Of a stretch of DNA of 64,000 bases, positions 44,781-52,716 are shown piece after piece; the first letter of the stretch is position 1; every line of letters starts with the position of its first letter. The stretch spans positions 1,260,501 through 1,324,500 of the forward strand of contig CP136571.1 in assembly GCA_035192965.1 (NCBI GenBank), read 5' to 3'. A program made the translations under genes and the position numbers. The notes beneath the pieces are model-generated. The model was not told where the DNA came from, searched no databases, and saw nothing but the letters and a program-made list of their open reading frames with translations. The DNA comes from Fuscovulum sp. GTDB lineage: Bacteria > Pseudomonadota > Alphaproteobacteria > Rhodobacterales > Rhodobacteraceae.

Positions 44781-45814
44781 TCTATGTTCTGGCCTATGTC
44801 GCGATGCTGCTGCTGCGCCTGTCGCGTGCGCCGGGGGGGTATGGGCTTCTGCTTGGCGTGGTGTTCGTCTTTTCGGCCTTTCGCTATGAGGTCGGCTGTG
44901 ACTGGACGGGTTATCTGAACCAGTATGAGGTGTTCGGCAGCCTGCCATTTGCCGAGGCTGTCGCTACACGCGAACCGCTTTGGACGGTTTTGATCGGTTT
45001 GCAGGTCAAGCTGGGGCTGCCCTATCCATGGTTGAACGTGATCTCGTCGTTCATGTTCTTTTTCGGCGTTCACAAGCTGGCAAAGCGGCAGCCTGATGCG
45101 CTGGGCTTTCTGGTGCTGCTGTTCCCGGTGTTGATCCTGAACATGCCGATGTCGGGTATCCGTCAGGGGGCGGCGGTCGGGATCATGTGTCTGGCCTATC
45201 TGGCATTCATTGACCGGCGGCTGGTTCGCTTTGTCGGTCTGGTGCTGTTGGCGGCGGGCTTTCATTCCAGCGCCATCGTTTTCCTGCTGCTGGCGCCGAT
45301 GGTGACGGGCGGGCTGTCGCGGGGACGGATCGCGCTGTCGCTGCTGCTCGCGTTGCCCGGTGGGCTGGCGCTGATGACGACAGATGCGGTGAATACGGCG
45401 ACAAGCCGTTATGTCGGCACCAATGTCGATGCGGCGGGGGCGGCCTATCGGGTGGCCTTGCTGGTTCTGGTGGCGATCTGGTTCCTGACGGTGCTACGCC
45501 GCAGGTGGCAGGTTACCTTCCCTGCCGATCACAAGCTGGCCGTGATTGGCTCCTTGATGATGCTGGGTCTGCTGGTGGTGCTGCCCGCATCGAGCGTGAT
45601 TGCGGACCGGCTGAACTATTACTTTATTCCCATTCAGGCGATGATCCTTGCGCGGTTGCCGTTTTTGCCGATGCGCAACGGGCGCGCGCTGGCCGTTGCA
45701 GCGCCCTATATCGGGTTGCTGGCCGTGCTTGTGGTCTGGGCGCTGCTGTCGTCGCATTTCCAGAAATGCTATTTGCCGTATCAGACTTGGATATTCGGCC
45801 TTCCCGATTTCTAG
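44777..45814 (+). CDS. EpsG-family polysaccharide polymerase
   Basis: A 345-residue inner-membrane protein with about ten hydrophobic segments, of the EpsG family. Such proteins polymerise lipid-linked repeat units (Wzy-like role). Seen: FRYEVGCDWTGYLNQYEVFG, the family block with FR-x-VGxDWxxY, REPLWTVLIGLQ, NMPMSGIRQGAAVGIMCLAYL (the SxxRQGxA motif) and AAGFHSSAIVFLLL (with the HxSA motif). It is the last gene of the plus-strand EPS run; its stop overlaps the stop of the convergent YdcF gene by four bases. Confidence 0.87.
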   Translation: MIYVLAYVAMLLLRLSRAPGGYGLLLGVVFVFSAFRYEVGCDWTGYLNQYEVFGSLPFAEAVATREPLWTVLIGLQVKLGLPYPWLNVISSFMFFFGVHKLAKRQPDALGFLVLLFPVLILNMPMSGIRQGAAVGIMCLAYLAFIDRRLVRFVGLVLLAAGFHSSAIVFLLLAPMVTGGLSRGRIALSLLLALPGGLALMTTDAVNTATSRYVGTNVDAAGAAYRVALLVLVAIWFLTVLRRRWQVTFPADHKLAVIGSLMMLGLLVVLPASSVIADRLNYYFIPIQAMILARLPFLPMRNGRALAVAAPYIGLLAVLVVWALLSSHFQKCYLPYQTWIFGLPDF

Positions 45815-46446
45815 GGATTGGTGGCGTCCGGCGTCGGCTTGCACAATGCCAGATGGTCCGGGGGCTGCCGAAAGCGGGGCGTCAGCGAGGCAAGCCAAGA
45901 TAGGATGAACTTGCCCAGTTCTTCCCGCTGAATGGCGCGGTCGGTGTCCGTGATCGGGGGGCTGCTGCGATAAACGCGGATGCCCGGCGGCAGGGCGCGT
46001 TCCAACGTGATCGACGCGCGCGGCAGATGCGAGACCGAGCTGATCAGGATCACGCCCGCCTGCGGAGGTAGGGCGCGCAGCCAACAGGCCGTCTCGGCCG
46101 CGTTCTGAAACGTGTCCTGTGCATCCGGCGACAGCAGGATGTCACCCGAGCGCAGTGCGGCGCGGGCCGCCGGGGAAAAGTTGAACTGATCGGCCAGCGT
46201 TTCGGGTCGCAGGCCAGAACCGATGCCCACCCCGCTGATCAGCAACTGGTCGATGCGGCCCTGATCAAACAGCGCGAGCGCGGCGTCGATGCGGTCGAAT
46301 TGGCCGGTGAAGACGACGGCGGTTCTGGTTTGTCCCGCCGCGTCGAGCGTGGGGGCAAGGCGTTGGAAGAAATCGGCGACGATCAGAAGCGCAAGAAGCA
46401 GGACCGTAGCGATCAAGGCGGACAGGGCGGTGCGGAGAGTTTGCAA
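45811..46446 (-). CDS. YdcF/DUF218 protein (second of two)
   Basis: A 211-residue protein with one N-terminal membrane segment (ALSALIATVLLLALLIVADF) and a DUF218 domain. Seen: TAVVFTGQFDRIDAALALFDQGRIDQLLISGVG, AQDTFQNAAETACWL, VILISSVSHLPRASITLERALPPGIRVY. It is smaller than the YdcF protein at 38229 and differs in its motifs (SSVSHLPRA in place of TSAFHMPRA). Envelope or polysaccharide biogenesis is likely from position; the exact reaction is unknown. It is 71 bases downstream of the priming transferase gene on the same strand. Confidence 0.85.
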   Translation of the reverse strand: MQTLRTALSALIATVLLLALLIVADFFQRLAPTLDAAGQTRTAVVFTGQFDRIDAALALFDQGRIDQLLISGVGIGSGLRPETLADQFNFSPAARAALRSGDILLSPDAQDTFQNAAETACWLRALPPQAGVILISSVSHLPRASITLERALPPGIRVYRSSPPITDTDRAIQREELGKFILSWLASLTPRFRQPPDHLALCKPTPDATNP

Positions 46447-46517
46447 GGTCTGTTTACCCGGATGTTTGCCCGGAGGTTGGCGGACGGCACTATCAGGCCG
46501 CCGCCAATCGGGGCCCG

Positions 46518-47195
46518 TCAGCGGGCGCCGAAACCCGTCAGCATGACCACGACGGTCGCGAAAACGATGCCAGTGTCCATGCGGGCCGACCGGTTGCGCA
46601 CATAGATCGCATCAAGGCGCGCCTTGCGGCAGACGCTTTTGTAATCATCGGCATAGCCAGAGCGCACCTGTGCCAGACCGGTGATGCCCGGCAGTACGGC
46701 AAAGCGCTGGGCGTAAAGGGGGATGGTGCGGATATAGACCACGGCGTGATCCCATGCGTCGGGACGCGGACCTACCAGCGCCATCTCACCGCGCAGGACG
46801 TTGATCAGGTTGGGCAGTTCATCCAGCCGCGACTTGCGCAGAAGCGCGCCCAGTTGGGTGATCCGGTGGCGATCGAGCGGCGCATCATGGGACCGCACGT
46901 CGATCGAAGACGGCAGCATGGTCCGGAACTTCCACATGCGGAAGGAGGTGCAATCCTTGCCCATTCGCTTTTGCCGAAAGAACAGGGGGCCGGGATTGAA
47001 GATCGGGTTCAGCACCAGCAGGACGAGCGCAACAGCAACAACCATGGGCGCAGCAAGCAGGGCGAAAAGGATGTCGAAGCTGCGCGCAAAGAGATAGCGC
47101 TGACGCTGCCTGCCCTTGGCGACGGGGCCCGTGTAAACGCTCGCGGGCGCAACAATATCCGCCCCAACCATATCAAAAGTATCATCCAATTTCAC
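46518..47195 (-). CDS. Undecaprenyl-phosphate sugar transferase (priming enzyme)
   Basis: A 225-residue bacterial sugar transferase (PglC/WcaJ/ExoY type) that moves a sugar phosphate from a UDP-sugar to undecaprenyl phosphate, the first step of EPS synthesis. Seen: the membrane helix FDILFALLAAPMVVAVALVLLVLNP, FFRQKRMGKDCTSFRMWKFRTM, RKSRLDELPNLINVLRGEMALVGPRPD (catalytic DE and the GPRP motif) and PGITGLAQV. It lacks the N-terminal four-helix domain of WcaJ. The start is uncertain: GTG 47195 is used; ATG 47171 is possible and would remove eight residues. It precedes the YdcF gene and follows a 343-base gene-free stretch with two inverted repeats. Confidence 0.93.
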   Translation of the reverse strand: MKLDDTFDMVGADIVAPASVYTGPVAKGRQRQRYLFARSFDILFALLAAPMVVAVALVLLVLNPIFNPGPLFFRQKRMGKDCTSFRMWKFRTMLPSSIDVRSHDAPLDRHRITQLGALLRKSRLDELPNLINVLRGEMALVGPRPDAWDHAVVYIRTIPLYAQRFAVLPGITGLAQVRSGYADDYKSVCRKARLDAIYVRNRSARMDTGIVFATVVVMLTGFGAR

Positions 47196-47538
47196 GTCCG
47201 GCCCCTGGCAGCTGTGGCAGCAGAAGAGTGGGAAGTCCCACAATCCGAATATACATGAAGGTTAACGAAGGTTACGTGTAAAACGCTGCCCGAGATTAAG
47301 AATGTGGAAAAAATCGGGCAGGATTGGTTCGAAATGCAGAATTATGGCCGTAAATTGGGCCGTTCGGGCATAATTCGGCACGGCGGATTGGCGAGAGTTT
47401 GCTCATCGTTTCTGCGGCGCGGCTGCGGCCTTTGCGAAGGCCATGCGTTTTTGCAAACCCTGCCCGTCTTGGGCGAAGTTGGTGGAGATTTACGCCTTTT
47501 TCGCCACTTGGCGCAGAATCACCAGCCGGTTAACGGGG
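47196..47538. other. Gene-free AT-rich region upstream of the priming transferase
   Basis: About 340 bases with no gene. Two spaced inverted repeats are visible: CTGCCCGA (47286-47293) with TCGGGCAG (47314-47321), 20-base spacer; and GAATTATG (47339-47346) with CATAATTC (47369-47376), 22-base spacer. Both arms are perfect. The region should contain the promoter for the priming transferase and YdcF genes. Confidence 0.6.
47286..47376. promoter_or_regulatory. Pair of spaced inverted repeats upstream of the EPS priming gene
   Basis: Each repeat has perfect 8-base arms about two helical turns apart (start to start 28 and 30 bases). Such a form fits dimeric regulators binding two half-sites, or cruciform/transcript structures. 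No known motif is claimed. Confidence 0.4.
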
Positions 47539-49995
47539 TCACGGCTGGGGCTGGGGCTGGGGCGCGGATAGATCCTGCAACAGGGTGCGGGCGCGGTCCA
47601 CACCCGGCCAAGGCGCGGTGGCGGCCAGATCGAGCGCGCGTGCCACAGCGACCTTTGCCTCATCGGTTCGGCCAAGGGCAGCGAGGACGGCGCCGTAATG
47701 ATACTGAACCGACGCATCCTCGGTCAGTGCGGCGGCGGCGGCCTCCAGCTTAGGTAAGGCGGCGGTGGAATCGCCGGTCAGGTGCAGCAGCCATCCATAG
47801 GTGTCCTGCAACGCAGGCACTTCAGAGGAGCGAAAGCGCCGGGCAATGCGGAAGGCGCGGTCGATCGTGGCGGCATCGTCCACGGTTTGCGACAACAGGC
47901 TGGCAAGATTGTTTGCGATCAGAGGGTTGGCGCTGTCTTCGGCATAAAGCGCCTCATAGATGCCGATGGCACCGGCCACGTCCCCTTGTGCCTGAAGGCG
48001 CGATGCGCGGATCCAGCGCAGGTCGACCGAGCGCGGCTGTGCGGTCAGCCCAGCGTCCAGCACCTTGCCGGCTTCGTCTGACTGGCCTTGCGCTTCCAGC
48101 AGGGTATAGAGCGCCCGAATGGCGCGTTCATCCGCGGGGTCCGACTCCAGCAGGGTGCGATAAATCCCAATGGCGGCGTCGGGGCGTTCCCCGGCCTCAT
48201 CCAGAATAGCCTGACGGTGCAAGAGCGGGCGCGATTCGGGCTGCTTTTCGAGGGCAGCGGACAGCACGGCGGCGGCCTCATCCTGCCGGTCTACCTGAAG
48301 CAGGGCGTCGACTTTCAGCAGCGCCCAAGGGGCCGGATCTTCGGCTGCCGCGATTTCGCGGTCGAGTATGGCCAGCGCCTCATCCGGGCGTTCCTGCGCT
48401 AGAAGGACTGCGCTTTCCAACTGGTTCGCGGCAGATTGCGCCTCGGGCGCGTCGGACGATCTGAGAAGGCCCAGCAGTTGCCCCGCCAGCGCCCAATCTG
48501 CGCTGTTCAGGGCTATTTCCGACAACATTTCGACCAGACCAAGATCGGCCGGGTTGTTTTGCCACGCCTGATACAGCACGGAACGGGCAACCTCGGCCCG
48601 GCCCTGATCTTGCAGCAGGCGGCCATAGTCGCGTGCATAGGAAGGCTCGCGTGGTGCCACTTCCACCGCGCGGCCCAGCGTTTCCGTCGCCAGATCAACC
48701 GATCCGTCGCGCAGATAGGCCGCGGCCAGCGCGGCGAGGATGCGGGCGTTGTTCGGATCCTGATTCAGTGCCGTGCGCAGGTCGATGATCGCGTCTGACA
48801 CTTGATCGGCGTTGATGCGCCAACCCGCGCGCAGGAGCAACGCTTCGACATGCGAGGCGTCTTCGGCAAGGATTTCGGCGACGACGGTTTCGGCCTTTGG
48901 CTGGTCACCCATGGTCGTGAGCATTCCGGCATAAAGCGACTTGATACGCCGGGTCTGATCCGAGGCAGGGGCCGCGGCGATGAGTTCGGCGATCGCGGTC
49001 AGCGCGGCCTGCCGATCACCTGTTTCAAAAATGATCGAGGCTTGCAGGGCGCGGTAAAGGTCTGCCTTGGGATCTTCGGCATTCGCAGCGATCAGGGGGT
49101 CAATCTCGGCAAGGGCCGCATCCGGCCCCTTGGTGCCGCGCAGAAAGTCGATCAGGGCAAGGTGGCCTTCGGCATCGGCTGTAGCCTCGCCGGCGCGTTC
49201 GCGCAGGAAAGCCTCGGCCCCGGCGACATCGCCGCGCGCCAGATACCATTGCAGCAAATTGCCCGGAAGCTCTGCATCGGTTGGGAACAGCCCGATCATC
49301 AGCCGGAACTGGGCCACGACGGCATCAGGCGCGTCCTGTTCCAGCAGCAGACGGAGCTTCAGATCCTGAAGGCTGAAATCCTTTGGCTGCTGTGCCAGCG
49401 CCTGTTCGATCAGGGGCAGCGCGCTTTGCGCCCGGTCCTCAGACATGGCCTGATCAATGGCGATGCGCAGCAAAGCCGGATCATCGGGGCGGTCGGCGCG
49501 CAGCTTGGCCGCCTGTTCGGCAATGCTGCCGCGCTGGGCTGTGTTGTTGTCGGTGACGGCCCGCTGATAGTCGCGCGCAAGGATCAGGCTGATGACACGG
49601 GGATCGGCGGCGCTGATCCGCTGCGCTTCGGTAGCGGCGGCCTCGAAATCCGGCCAAGCACTTTGGCTGAGCAGGATGGTGGCGATGGCGACCCGCGATT
49701 CGAGATCGTTGGGCTGTAGATCGGCCAGTTCCTTGTATTGCTGATAGGCCCCGGCCAGATCGCCGGTTTCCAGCAGGGTATCGGCCAGCACCTTGCGCGC
49801 GGCATGCAGATCGGATTGCAGCGACAGCGCGTTGCGCAATTCGACCAGCGCGCGCGGTGTGTCACCTTCGGCAAGCAGGGATTGGGCAGAGGCGAAATGA
49901 CCGGCGGCCTTTTCTTCGGTGCTCTGACAGGCGGCAAGCAGCAAAACCAGAGCGAGGGCCGCGGGGAACCGGGGAAACAGTCCTGAAACGGGCAT
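47539..49995 (-). CDS. TPR-repeat lipoprotein of exosortase/EPS systems (PrsT-like)
   Basis: An 818-residue outer-membrane-type lipoprotein. The signal peptide is FPAALALVLLLAACQS with a LAAC lipobox, followed by some twenty tetratricopeptide repeats (for example AAGHFASAQSLLAEGDTPRALVELRNALSLQSD) up to the C-terminus. Large TPR lipoproteins of the PrsT kind accompany exosortases and polysaccharide genes and probably serve as assembly or secretion scaffolds. The ATG at 49995 follows AAGGAA; an upstream in-frame start is rejected because the lipobox leader fits only this one. It is divergent from the Wzz-type gene; 361 bases separate them. Confidence 0.88.
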   Translation of the reverse strand: MPVSGLFPRFPAALALVLLLAACQSTEEKAAGHFASAQSLLAEGDTPRALVELRNALSLQSDLHAARKVLADTLLETGDLAGAYQQYKELADLQPNDLESRVAIATILLSQSAWPDFEAAATEAQRISAADPRVISLILARDYQRAVTDNNTAQRGSIAEQAAKLRADRPDDPALLRIAIDQAMSEDRAQSALPLIEQALAQQPKDFSLQDLKLRLLLEQDAPDAVVAQFRLMIGLFPTDAELPGNLLQWYLARGDVAGAEAFLRERAGEATADAEGHLALIDFLRGTKGPDAALAEIDPLIAANAEDPKADLYRALQASIIFETGDRQAALTAIAELIAAAPASDQTRRIKSLYAGMLTTMGDQPKAETVVAEILAEDASHVEALLLRAGWRINADQVSDAIIDLRTALNQDPNNARILAALAAAYLRDGSVDLATETLGRAVEVAPREPSYARDYGRLLQDQGRAEVARSVLYQAWQNNPADLGLVEMLSEIALNSADWALAGQLLGLLRSSDAPEAQSAANQLESAVLLAQERPDEALAILDREIAAAEDPAPWALLKVDALLQVDRQDEAAAVLSAALEKQPESRPLLHRQAILDEAGERPDAAIGIYRTLLESDPADERAIRALYTLLEAQGQSDEAGKVLDAGLTAQPRSVDLRWIRASRLQAQGDVAGAIGIYEALYAEDSANPLIANNLASLLSQTVDDAATIDRAFRIARRFRSSEVPALQDTYGWLLHLTGDSTAALPKLEAAAAALTEDASVQYHYGAVLAALGRTDEAKVAVARALDLAATAPWPGVDRARTLLQDLSAPQPQPQP

Positions 49996-50356
49996 ACCAA
50001 TTCCTTCATTCCAAAACGACTGCCCGCAAGGGCGGCTCTGCATCCCTGTGCCGCGGGAGGATCGGTTGTCGTGTTCACTGCGGCGCATCCACAACGGCGC
50101 CTGTTCAATCGTTGATCACTTTGCACACAGCCTTCGAATTCAGTGGGATGCCGGGTGGACCAAAGGTAGTCAACTAGTATTAATGTCAGGGCTGGTAGAA
50201 CGAAGAGCTTTAGGACATGCAGGCGAGTGATGATTGTCGGCGGGTTGCGCCGAATGTGGATGACCGGTCGATGAATGGCTCTGAACAACCGCAAGCGGTC
50301 GCTTTGCATAACGCCGCCCCGCGGCGGTTGGGCCTGTGGAACAGGGGGGGCGTGCG
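49996..50356. other. Divergent promoter region between TPR lipoprotein and Wzz-type genes
   Basis: No gene. An AT-rich patch (50168-50190, including AGTATTAATG) is a likely promoter core. A small hairpin (CGCCGC 50312-50317 with GCGGCG 50321-50326) lies 30 bases before the Wzz-type start. CACTTTGCACAC at 50117-50128 resembles CACTTTGTGCAT upstream of the VPLPA gene. Confidence 0.5.
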
Positions 50357-51805
50357 GTGATCGAAGAACAGTCCGGTTCGATTGATCTGCCCTTTGTCCT
50401 CTCGCGCGCGCGGCGGTGGCTGTTTCTGTTCCTGTTCGTCTTTGTGACGATTGCGGGGATCGGCCTGATCGTCGCGCTGATCTTGCCGACGGTCTATCGA
50501 TCAGAGGCCCTGCTGGTGGTGGAGTCCGAGCAGATCCCTGATGATCTTGCCCAATCGACGGTCCGCACCAAGGCGGGCGAGCAATTGCAGATCATCGAAC
50601 AGCGTGTTCTGTCGCGCGAGGTTCTGATCAATCTAGCCGACCGGTTGGACATCTTTGCCGCTGAGGGCGTGACGGATCCTGAGGCATTGTCCTCTGGCGT
50701 CATCGTCGAGGATCTTCGGTCGCGCATCCTGATCACCCCGTCCAATGACGGCCCGCGCGCGGTTGGGGATGCAGAGGCCCTGCTGGTGCGTATCGCCTTT
50801 GATTCGCCCAATCCCGATGTTTCGGCTGCGGTGGCCAATGAGCTTGTGACGCTCATCCTTGAAGAGGATGTCGCCACCCGCATCCAGCTTGCCCGCCAGA
50901 CGCAGGCGTTTTTCCAGCAAGAAGTGGCGCGGCTGGAGCAGGAGCTTTCGGCCCGTTCGCAAGAGATTCAGGCCTATAAGGAAGAAAATATCAACGCGCT
51001 ACCAGACAGCCTGATGTTCCGCCGGCAGGATCTGGCGATGATCGAAGAACGTATGGTGCAGCTGGACCGGGATCGCCGGGTGCTGTTGGATCAGATTGAC
51101 CGGATCGACCGGCTGACGGGCGCGCAGCCCACGGAGCCGAGGGCCGATGACGGCACCGGGGTGGAGCGGGAGCAGGTCACGACGCGCGATGTTCGGCGCG
51201 GCGATCTGGTGACCGAACTGTCCTATCTGGATCAGGAGCGCGACCAACTGATGGCGCGGTCCGCAGCCCTGACCGAGACGATTGCCGAAACGCCCCGCGT
51301 GTCGATCCGGCTGGAAGCGCTGGAGCGTGATTATCAGAACGTGCGGAGCCAGTATGATCTGGCGATTTCCAATCTGGCAAAGGCCGAGATCGGCGAATTG
51401 ATCGAGAGCCTCGCCAAGGGGCGGCGGATCAGTGTGATCGAACAGGCCGTGCGGCCCGACCGTCCTTATAGCCCGAACCGGCCACAGATCGCCCTGATCG
51501 GGATTGCCGCCGCGCTGGCCACGGCCATCGGGTTGATCGTGGCGCTGGAAACCCTGCGCAATGTCATCCGCCGACCCGAGGACATCACTGCGGTGATCGG
51601 TGACCGGATGATCATGACGCTGCCCTATGTCCGCACGCGCAGTGAGATGACGACCATCTGGATGGTCAGCGGCCTGACACTTGTCGTCGCTTTGGGCCTT
51701 GCTGCTTTTGGGTGGCAGAATTCAGCGGAGCTTGGCCGGATGCTGGCCGAAGTTCTGGACAAGATGAAGACGTTAGTGCCCGCTGGCACTGTGGGAGGGG
51801 TGTAG
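50357..51805 (+). CDS. Wzz/GumC-type chain-length determinant protein
   Basis: A 482-residue inner-membrane polysaccharide co-polymerase. It has a Wzz domain at the N-terminus (first membrane segment WLFLFLFVFVTIAGIGLIVAL, then PTVYRSEALLVVESEQIP), a long coiled-coil part (about residues 165-330), and a GNVR-like region (ETPRVSIRLEALERDYQNVRSQYDLAISNLAKAEIGE). It ends with two further membrane segments (IALIGIAAALATAIGLIVALE and TIWMVSGLTLVVALGLAAFGW). GTG 50357 follows a GGGGGG run; GTG 50336 is the other candidate. It works with the CpsD-like ATPase encoded 3 bases downstream to set polymer length. Confidence 0.9.
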   Translation: MIEEQSGSIDLPFVLSRARRWLFLFLFVFVTIAGIGLIVALILPTVYRSEALLVVESEQIPDDLAQSTVRTKAGEQLQIIEQRVLSREVLINLADRLDIFAAEGVTDPEALSSGVIVEDLRSRILITPSNDGPRAVGDAEALLVRIAFDSPNPDVSAAVANELVTLILEEDVATRIQLARQTQAFFQQEVARLEQELSARSQEIQAYKEENINALPDSLMFRRQDLAMIEERMVQLDRDRRVLLDQIDRIDRLTGAQPTEPRADDGTGVEREQVTTRDVRRGDLVTELSYLDQERDQLMARSAALTETIAETPRVSIRLEALERDYQNVRSQYDLAISNLAKAEIGELIESLAKGRRISVIEQAVRPDRPYSPNRPQIALIGIAAALATAIGLIVALETLRNVIRRPEDITAVIGDRMIMTLPYVRTRSEMTTIWMVSGLTLVVALGLAAFGWQNSAELGRMLAEVLDKMKTLVPAGTVGGV

Positions 51806-51808
51806 GCC

Positions 51809-52633
51809 ATGGCCGTCGAACGCGTTCAATCGGCGATTGCCCGTGCCCGTGCCCAGCGCGCGGGTCTGGAGACGGTCTACGAGATCGAAGATGATCTGCC
51901 GATGGCGGAAGAGGATATCATCGAGCCTGTCCCGCCCGAGGATTGGAACGCGCTGCCGAAATCCGGCATGACCGCGCGGATTCTGGATCGGGCCCGGATC
52001 GTGACGGCGGGTCTGGCCGAGCATTCCACCGCCTTTGACATGATGCGCACCAAGGTGTTGCAGCGGATGAAGGCCGAAGGATGGAAGCGGATTGCCATCA
52101 CATCTGCCGACAAGAACTGCGGCAAGAGCATGGTGGCGATGAACCTCGCCTTCAGCCTGTCACGTCAGGTGGAATTGCGCACGATTTTGGTAGAGGCCGA
52201 TCTGCGGCAGCCGTCTCTGGCCAAGGCGATGCGGTTGTCGCCGCGCGGTGGCTTTGCCGAAGTGTTGCGGCGCGAGGTTCCCTTCCCCAAAAGTCTGGTG
52301 CGGGTGCGCGAGAACCTTGCCGTACTGGCCAACCGCGACCGCAGCCCTGCCTCGGCGGAACTGCTGCACAGCGATGTTGTGCCCGGCATGCTGAAAGAGA
52401 TTGAGCGCGCCTATCGGCCAGACGTGATGATCTTTGATCTTCCGCCGCTGATGCTTGCCGATGATACGCTGGCCTTCCTTGGCAATGTCGACTGCGCCTT
52501 GCTGGTGACCAGCGCAGAACACACGACCACGGCCCAGGTTGAGGCCTGTGTGCGCGAAATCTCGGACCGGACGGCGCTGGTGGGCGTTGTGCTGAACAAG
52601 TATCGCGCGGCCGGGGCGGCGAGCGGGTACTGA
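51809..52633 (+). CDS. CpsD/CapB-like ATPase (BY-kinase family), probably lacking tyrosine tail
   Basis: A 274-residue P-loop ATPase of the bacterial tyrosine kinase group partnered with the preceding Wzz-type protein. Seen: Walker A SADKNCGKS (about residues 99-107), Walker A' ILVEADLRQPSL (residues 126-137, with E129 where Asp is usual) and Walker B DVMIFDLPPLM (D210). The C-terminus is KYRAAGAASGY, with only two tyrosines, so the tyrosine-rich autophosphorylation cluster of classical kinases is absent. The long N-terminal 60 residues, rich in Glu and Asp, replace it. It may act as an ATP-driven switch rather than a tyrosine kinase. It is the last gene of the two-gene operon. Confidence 0.87.
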   Translation: MAVERVQSAIARARAQRAGLETVYEIEDDLPMAEEDIIEPVPPEDWNALPKSGMTARILDRARIVTAGLAEHSTAFDMMRTKVLQRMKAEGWKRIAITSADKNCGKSMVAMNLAFSLSRQVELRTILVEADLRQPSLAKAMRLSPRGGFAEVLRREVPFPKSLVRVRENLAVLANRDRSPASAELLHSDVVPGMLKEIERAYRPDVMIFDLPPLMLADDTLAFLGNVDCALLVTSAEHTTTAQVEACVREISDRTALVGVVLNKYRAAGAASGY

Positions 52634-52665
52634 GCGATCCCTGAACGGTGACAAGACGGTAAGGC

Positions 52666-52694
52666 CCAAAAGAAAAGGGGCGCCGAAGCGCCCC
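52666..52694 (-). terminator. Rho-independent terminator of the VPLPA-CTERM gene
   Basis: On the minus strand GGGGCGC and GCGCCCC form a perfect 7-bp stem (52677-52683 with 52688-52694), followed by TTTTCTTTT. It lies 22 bases beyond the gene's stop and faces the end of the CpsD-like gene. Confidence 0.85.
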
Positions 52695-52716
52695 AGATTG
52701 CGATGGTCCAGTTCGA

